DNA of 53,556 nt from contig DCID01000010.1 in the NCBI GenBank assembly GCA_002315745.1, forward strand, positions 1-53,556. The letters run 5' to 3'. The first letter of the stretch is position 1. Each line of letters opens with the position of its first letter. Position numbers and translations under genes: made by a program. The stretch is from Bacteroidales bacterium UBA1735 (GTDB taxonomy: Bacteria; Bacteroidota; Bacteroidia; Bacteroidales; Paludibacteraceae). Shown here piece after piece: positions 49,403-53,556 of the stretch. The notes below the pieces were generated by a model, which did not search any database, was not told the DNA's origin, and was given only the letters and a program-made list of their open reading frames with translations.

Positions 49403-51424
49403 ATGAGAAAGACATTATTGATTCTCGTGCTCGGTATGAGCACACTGCTTCTTCAAGCAACCACTACTACGTACACATTTACCAATGCCCAATGGGGCAG
49501 TAAAGTGGGAACAATTACCTGTGACAATGTGACCGATGGTTGGAAAAGCACCGACGAAGGTAGCACTTTCACCACAGGACAAGGCGTCACTATCTATTCA
49601 TCTGGCGATGGCACAGGCGAAGCAATGTCTTATATCCAATGGACGAACATCCGCAAGGTGATTGTGCACTATTGCACCAACTCGTCCAATGGTGCTGGCA
49701 CAGTCGCCATCACTATTGGCGATGATGATACCACGATGACGCAATCCGTTACCAAAGAAGGCGGCACCACTATCCGCGATATGGAATTCCCATTACTGAC
49801 AGAGAAGAGTGGCCGTGTGACGCTATCGGTCCACTGCACCACGAACTCCATCCATATCTATGGTATCTCCATTAAGGCAGACAATTGCAGTCCTGCTGTG
49901 TTCACGAATAAGACCTACCATTTGATGACCAACCTGAATGAGATTGGCGACTCGGCTTGGGTGATGTTCGGTATTGCAGACGGCAAGACAAACAAAGTGA
50001 TGGGCTATTTTGACGAGAGTGTGAGCAAGAATAATATCCACGCTATTAGTGCCAAATACGATGCAACACGCGAGTATGTGAATGGTAACGAGGAAGTGAC
50101 CTATCTCATCAAACCCGCTATCTCGGAAGGTAAGAAACAGGCATCTTACACCATTTACGATCCGTATTGGGCAGCATATCTCGTGGCTAATGGTGGTAAA
50201 ACAAAGAATGCGCTGCGTGTATGGAACAAGTGCTACGACGAGGGCACGTATGGCGACTATGGATATTGGGATATTGACATTGCTGCCGATGGTAAAGCCA
50301 CGATCATGAGTTTGGGTAACTCGTTGGGTAAGTATATTCAGTATAACCCTTCGTTTGATCTATTTGGTTGCTACCCAAATTTGCAGATGACCGATGTGGC
50401 AATATACAAACAGGAGGAAGAGAAAGACCTCAGTAAAGTTATTATCCAAGTGCCAATGATCGCGTTTGGTACGCAAGTGATGCGCGCGGGCGATACGATT
50501 GCGCAAGGCAGTAAGACGATTGAGATCAAGACCAATCGGTTAACGGAAGACTTGATGGTGAGCTTACAGAAAGGCACGGTCTTTGCGTTGGACACCAACC
50601 GTGTGGATCGCGATGGCGATAAACTCACTATCCGTTATGCCACGAATGAAGTAGGTTCGTTTTTGGACACGTTGGTGCTGACCAATGCCGATACCACGCT
50701 GTATGTGAACGTGACACTGAAGGTAACACGCGAACTGACGATAGAGGAGGCTTGCCACGTGGAAGAGATGGAATATATCTACCTCAATACGATGGTCGTG
50801 ACGAAGAAATATGACAAGTACGTCTATGTCCGTGACTCCACGGGCTCGATGCTTCTCATTGACGAAGGTCCTACTACCGAGCACTATGCCAAGGACTTAG
50901 AGAAAGGTGTGGTTATCAGCAAGGTCGAAGGTCGCTTCCAGAACTACTATGGTGTACCCGAGTTGCACATGGCAGCCAAGCCCAGTGCAGCAGCGAAGAA
51001 AGTGGAGTGCCTGCCCGAATCCGTGACGCGTATTGATTCGGCAGATGTGTGCCGCTATGTGCAGTTTGACAGTGTACCTTTCACCAATGAGCCTGTTTTT
51101 GGTATTAACTTAGAGGATGAGGTGGTAGTACTGTCGGAGAAGTTCACCCTACCGCAAGCGAGTGTAACATTGACGGCTGTTCAGGCGGCTGTGGATATGG
51201 GTATTTATCACCGCTATCGCGTAGAAGGTATCGTTTCTTACGATTGGGAACAGGTGGTGCTCTATCCTACATTCATTGAGCAACACCCCGATCAGCCGCA
51301 AGGCATAGAAGCCCCTTCCGTAGGTTTCCCCGTGGAGGGGCAACCTTATAAGGTTCTTCGAAATGGACAGATAGTGATTATTCGCAGAGAAGAGAAGTAC
51401 TCTGTTTTGGGCGAGAGACTGTAG
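49403..51424 (+). CDS. Secreted multidomain protein with sorting-type tail
   Basis: The 673-aa protein has a signal peptide (about 1-19). The first beta domain (about 21-157) starts TYTFTNAQWGS. A second domain (about 168-315) starts TYHLMTNLNEIGD and contains KYIQYNPSFDLFGCYPN. An Ig-like segment (about 325-440) and an OB-fold-like segment (about 447-560, DKYVYVRDSTGSMLLID) follow. The C-terminus (PYKVLRNGQIVIIRREEKYS) resembles Bacteroidales secretion tails. It shares domain order with the next gene. No enzyme motif is recognised. The codons near 51311-51346 derive from a dispersed hairpin repeat. Confidence 0.75.
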   Translation: MRKTLLILVLGMSTLLLQATTTTYTFTNAQWGSKVGTITCDNVTDGWKSTDEGSTFTTGQGVTIYSSGDGTGEAMSYIQWTNIRKVIVHYCTNSSNGAGTVAITIGDDDTTMTQSVTKEGGTTIRDMEFPLLTEKSGRVTLSVHCTTNSIHIYGISIKADNCSPAVFTNKTYHLMTNLNEIGDSAWVMFGIADGKTNKVMGYFDESVSKNNIHAISAKYDATREYVNGNEEVTYLIKPAISEGKKQASYTIYDPYWAAYLVANGGKTKNALRVWNKCYDEGTYGDYGYWDIDIAADGKATIMSLGNSLGKYIQYNPSFDLFGCYPNLQMTDVAIYKQEEEKDLSKVIIQVPMIAFGTQVMRAGDTIAQGSKTIEIKTNRLTEDLMVSLQKGTVFALDTNRVDRDGDKLTIRYATNEVGSFLDTLVLTNADTTLYVNVTLKVTRELTIEEACHVEEMEYIYLNTMVVTKKYDKYVYVRDSTGSMLLIDEGPTTEHYAKDLEKGVVISKVEGRFQNYYGVPELHMAAKPSAAAKKVECLPESVTRIDSADVCRYVQFDSVPFTNEPVFGINLEDEVVVLSEKFTLPQASVTLTAVQAAVDMGIYHRYRVEGIVSYDWEQVVLYPTFIEQHPDQPQGIEAPSVGFPVEGQPYKVLRNGQIVIIRREEKYSVLGERL

Positions 51425-51448
51425 TTAGATTAGTTTGAAGATTTGAAA

Positions 51449-53556
51449 ATGAGAGATATGAAAAAGGTATTTTTAGTATTGGCATTATGCGTGTCAGTTA
51501 TGGCTGGCGCGGCATCCAAGTACACTTTAGTATTTAATTCCTCATCCACCGCATCGGATGCGACTTTCACCACATTGGAGCAACTGCTGTTTAGTGGACA
51601 GAAGTATGTGGAGTCATTTAGCAAGACTGGTTTTGCAGGTTTAGCCCCTAACGAACAGGGACTCAAACTTGCCAGCAATAACAATCCTGGCAGTTTGACC
51701 TTGGTGTTGAAAGAAGATCTGACCAAGCAGTTGGACTCAATCAAAGTCTATGCGAAAGGTAATGATGCTGGGAATCAGATCACCGTGAATGGAAAGGCTC
51801 AGTCCACAACCGCAGCCTTCAAAGCCTACACTTTTGCACAGAAGAACTTGAATATCGAGTTATCGGCAAAAAGCAAGAAGCAAGTCTTTGTAACGAAGAT
51901 TGAGGTCTATTATACGGAGAAAGCAGTGACTCCGTTGAAGTCGATTACGCTGAACGAACAAGCGGTGTCCATCTACAAAGAGCAAACGCAGAACCTGTCT
52001 GTTTCGTTTGATCCTGTGGATGCTACCGACAAACGCATTGTGTGGACAAGTTCCGACCCAACGAAGGTGTCCATCGAAGCCGATAGCGCTACGGCGATTA
52101 TCACAGCATTGGGTATCACCACAGAAGATGTACTCATTATTGCCCAATCGAAAGGCGATTCGACGATTGCCGACACCTGCGTGGTGACCGTGCTGGAGAA
52201 ACCGTTGGAAGGCAATGTCTATACGCTGATGAAAGCAACATCGGAGTTGAAGAATGGCGACCAAGTCATCATTGCTCGTCAGGCATCGAAGACCATCATG
52301 GGTGTGTACGAGAGTGGTAATAACATTGCCGCACAAGATGGTGTCTTTTCCGAAGATATGCAACGCGTGCAGGATAAAGATCAGGAGGACTGCGTTTATA
52401 CGTTGAAGGTATTGGGCGAAGGACAGTTCGCGTTCCAAGATAAGAATGGCAAGTACCTCTGCTACAATCCTAAAGCCTCCAATGCCAATAACATGCAAGC
52501 GCAAACCGCCCTGGACAACAACGCCAAGTGGACGTGCAATAAAGTTACCGATGGTATGTGCGACTGGGCAAATGTAGGAACGACTACTCGCTTTATCCAA
52601 TATAATGCCAACGCAGCAGTCTTTGCCTGCTACACGGGTTATGGCAATGTCTATGTTTATTACCGCCATGACGAAAAAGCAGGTAGTATCACGCCTGAAC
52701 CTGAGACCATCACTTGGGAAGCACGCATCAAAGATAGTGCCGCCCATTTCAGTCAGGAAGTGACCATCGCTGCGGAACATTTGGAGATGGAGATGGAGGT
52801 GGTGATCGAACAGGATAGTATCGAACCTCATACTTATCCAGAGACCCGTATTCAACATCAAGGAGTGTTTGCAGCATCTGTAAACGAGTTACCTGCCGAA
52901 GGAGGCAAAGTGACTGTGACCTTCGATATAGAACATGTGGCTCTGATGGATGCCGATTCGACTATCTCAGCACGGCTCATTCTGACAGGTTTGGACGGCA
53001 ACACAGACATTATTGAGAAGACTGTACCTGTGACCGTGAAGTTACTACGTGAAGCCAAGAAACTCAATCCTATTTCGATTGACTCAATGGTTGTTCGCGG
53101 CATGAAAGCCGTAGGCGGTGTGGCTGGAAGTACCGTGGCAACAAGTAAGGACACTTGCCTACTCCACGATGTGGTACTCGTGTACCAATCCCAATACGAA
53201 TATATCGTCAAAGACGAAACAGGCTATTTGGCAGTAGCAAGCACCATTGATGCCAACTTAGGCGATACGTTGTCGGGTGTGCGTGGCGTCTTCAAGACCG
53301 ACCATAAGCGTTTCTCTTTCCTGCTTTGCGAAGCGGATATCGTGGTGAAAGCAGGTACAGGTGCTCCTGCACCCGAAGTGTTTACGGCTATGCCTCAGTA
53401 TCGCCAAGATATGAGCCGTTATGTGCGCTACCACCATAGCCATTTCAATGGCAGCGGCAATATTACGATTGGCGAACAAATCTTAAATACCTTAAGCAAC
53501 TATGGTGTAGAAGCTCCTAAGGACACAGAGACACCCTACCAAGTGGATGGTATCGT
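51449..53556 (+). CDS. Secreted multidomain protein, 3' end beyond window
   Basis: Open from the ATG at 51449 (or 51458) to the window edge, 702 codons. The signal peptide is KKVFLVLALCVSVMAGAAS. A beta domain starting KYTLVFNSSS comes first. A bacterial Ig-like domain (about 155-235, SITLNEQAVSIYKEQ ... IVWTSSDPTKV) follows. Then comes a TYxLM-type domain (about 252-410, VYTLMKATSELKNGDQVIIA, with FIQYNANAAVFACYTG), a further beta domain and an OB-fold-like region (YEYIVKDETGYLAVAS). It is a tandem relative of the preceding gene. No catalytic motif is visible in the part present. Confidence 0.8.
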   Translation, partial: MRDMKKVFLVLALCVSVMAGAASKYTLVFNSSSTASDATFTTLEQLLFSGQKYVESFSKTGFAGLAPNEQGLKLASNNNPGSLTLVLKEDLTKQLDSIKVYAKGNDAGNQITVNGKAQSTTAAFKAYTFAQKNLNIELSAKSKKQVFVTKIEVYYTEKAVTPLKSITLNEQAVSIYKEQTQNLSVSFDPVDATDKRIVWTSSDPTKVSIEADSATAIITALGITTEDVLIIAQSKGDSTIADTCVVTVLEKPLEGNVYTLMKATSELKNGDQVIIARQASKTIMGVYESGNNIAAQDGVFSEDMQRVQDKDQEDCVYTLKVLGEGQFAFQDKNGKYLCYNPKASNANNMQAQTALDNNAKWTCNKVTDGMCDWANVGTTTRFIQYNANAAVFACYTGYGNVYVYYRHDEKAGSITPEPETITWEARIKDSAAHFSQEVTIAAEHLEMEMEVVIEQDSIEPHTYPETRIQHQGVFAASVNELPAEGGKVTVTFDIEHVALMDADSTISARLILTGLDGNTDIIEKTVPVTVKLLREAKKLNPISIDSMVVRGMKAVGGVAGSTVATSKDTCLLHDVVLVYQSQYEYIVKDETGYLAVASTIDANLGDTLSGVRGVFKTDHKRFSFLLCEADIVVKAGTGAPAPEVFTAMPQYRQDMSRYVRYHHSHFNGSGNITIGEQILNTLSNYGVEAPKDTETPYQVDGI

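Noticed and set aside
49132..49503. 123-codon frame covering the end of the CDF gene and the hexanucleotide array
   Set aside because: Its first half is out of frame inside the conserved CDF domain and its end overlaps the next gene's start. Only the array part is discussed, as a possible tail.
51860..52861. 333-codon minus-strand frame
   Set aside because: Antisense to the Ig-like secreted protein, whose plus-strand frame is open to the window edge and has a signal peptide and family-like domains.
1..53556. CRISPR arrays, complete insertion sequences, integrases or prophage
   Set aside because: No spaced direct-repeat array, transposase, integrase or phage structural gene was seen; the repeats present are short tandem or palindromic units.

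Overview
This 53.6 kb window is chromosomal DNA from a member of the Bacteroidales (Bacteroidota). The left edge carries the 5' end of a 16S rRNA gene reading leftward. The window also has a SusC/SusD pair, Bacteroidota-specific families (DUF6452, DUF3276/PUR-alpha, DUF4494, DUF4105, a Rpb6-like omega subunit), proteins with a C-terminal sorting-type tail, and promoters of the Bacteroidota primary-sigma type (TTTG, usually a 20-nt spacer, then TAnnTTTG). I cannot place it below order from the sequence.

Layout: 1-3.2 kb holds the rRNA promoter, mazG, a lipoprotein gene abutting tRNA-Leu, and an M16 peptidase. 3.3-9.7 kb holds susC/susD, a small regulator-like protein with a terminator, and an outer-membrane protein. 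9.7-13.1 kb is apbE-bamD-rpoZ-coaBC, followed by a convergent 46-aa ORF plus DUF3276 unit. 13.7-18.2 kb is an accessory, partly AT-rich island with a mobile-element remnant, a 35-bp perfect palindrome, a DUF4384 exported protein, a polyvalent-protein-type kinase, an interrupted small ORF and an exported caspase-like protease. 18.2-22.1 kb is a metal-uptake pair: an FeoB lacking most of its GTPase domain, translationally coupled to a TonB receptor with a His/Asn tail. 22.1-22.7 kb holds tRNA-Phe and a divergent promoter feeding about 260 nt of highly structured, non-coding sequence ahead of trmO. 23.4-26.9 kb is a large secreted alpha-amylase.

26.9-35.9 kb is a dense plus-strand run: nusB, yajC, ybbR-like, a DegT aminotransferase, rpoN, PAP2-like, DUF4105, a phosphatase, DUF4494 and yggS. 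It meets the minus-strand cell-shape operon mreB-mreC-mreD-mrdA-rodA (41.3 to 35.9 kb) with a convergent coding overlap. 41.4-49.3 kb holds tRNA-Asn, a PfkB kinase, plsC, tRNA-Cys, sufB, a PBP4 gene, birA, rmlB and a CDF metal exporter. The exporter is followed by a hexanucleotide array that would encode a His/Asn tail one frame away. Two tandem secreted multidomain proteins fill the right end; the second runs off the window.

The most unusual points are the G-domain-deficient FeoB with a His-tailed receptor, the same kind of AAC-based hexanucleotide array at three loci, a candidate structured RNA before trmO, and several short dispersed repeats lying inside otherwise conserved genes (yggS, sufB, M16 peptidase, mazG, birA). 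No CRISPR array, complete insertion sequence or intact prophage was seen.
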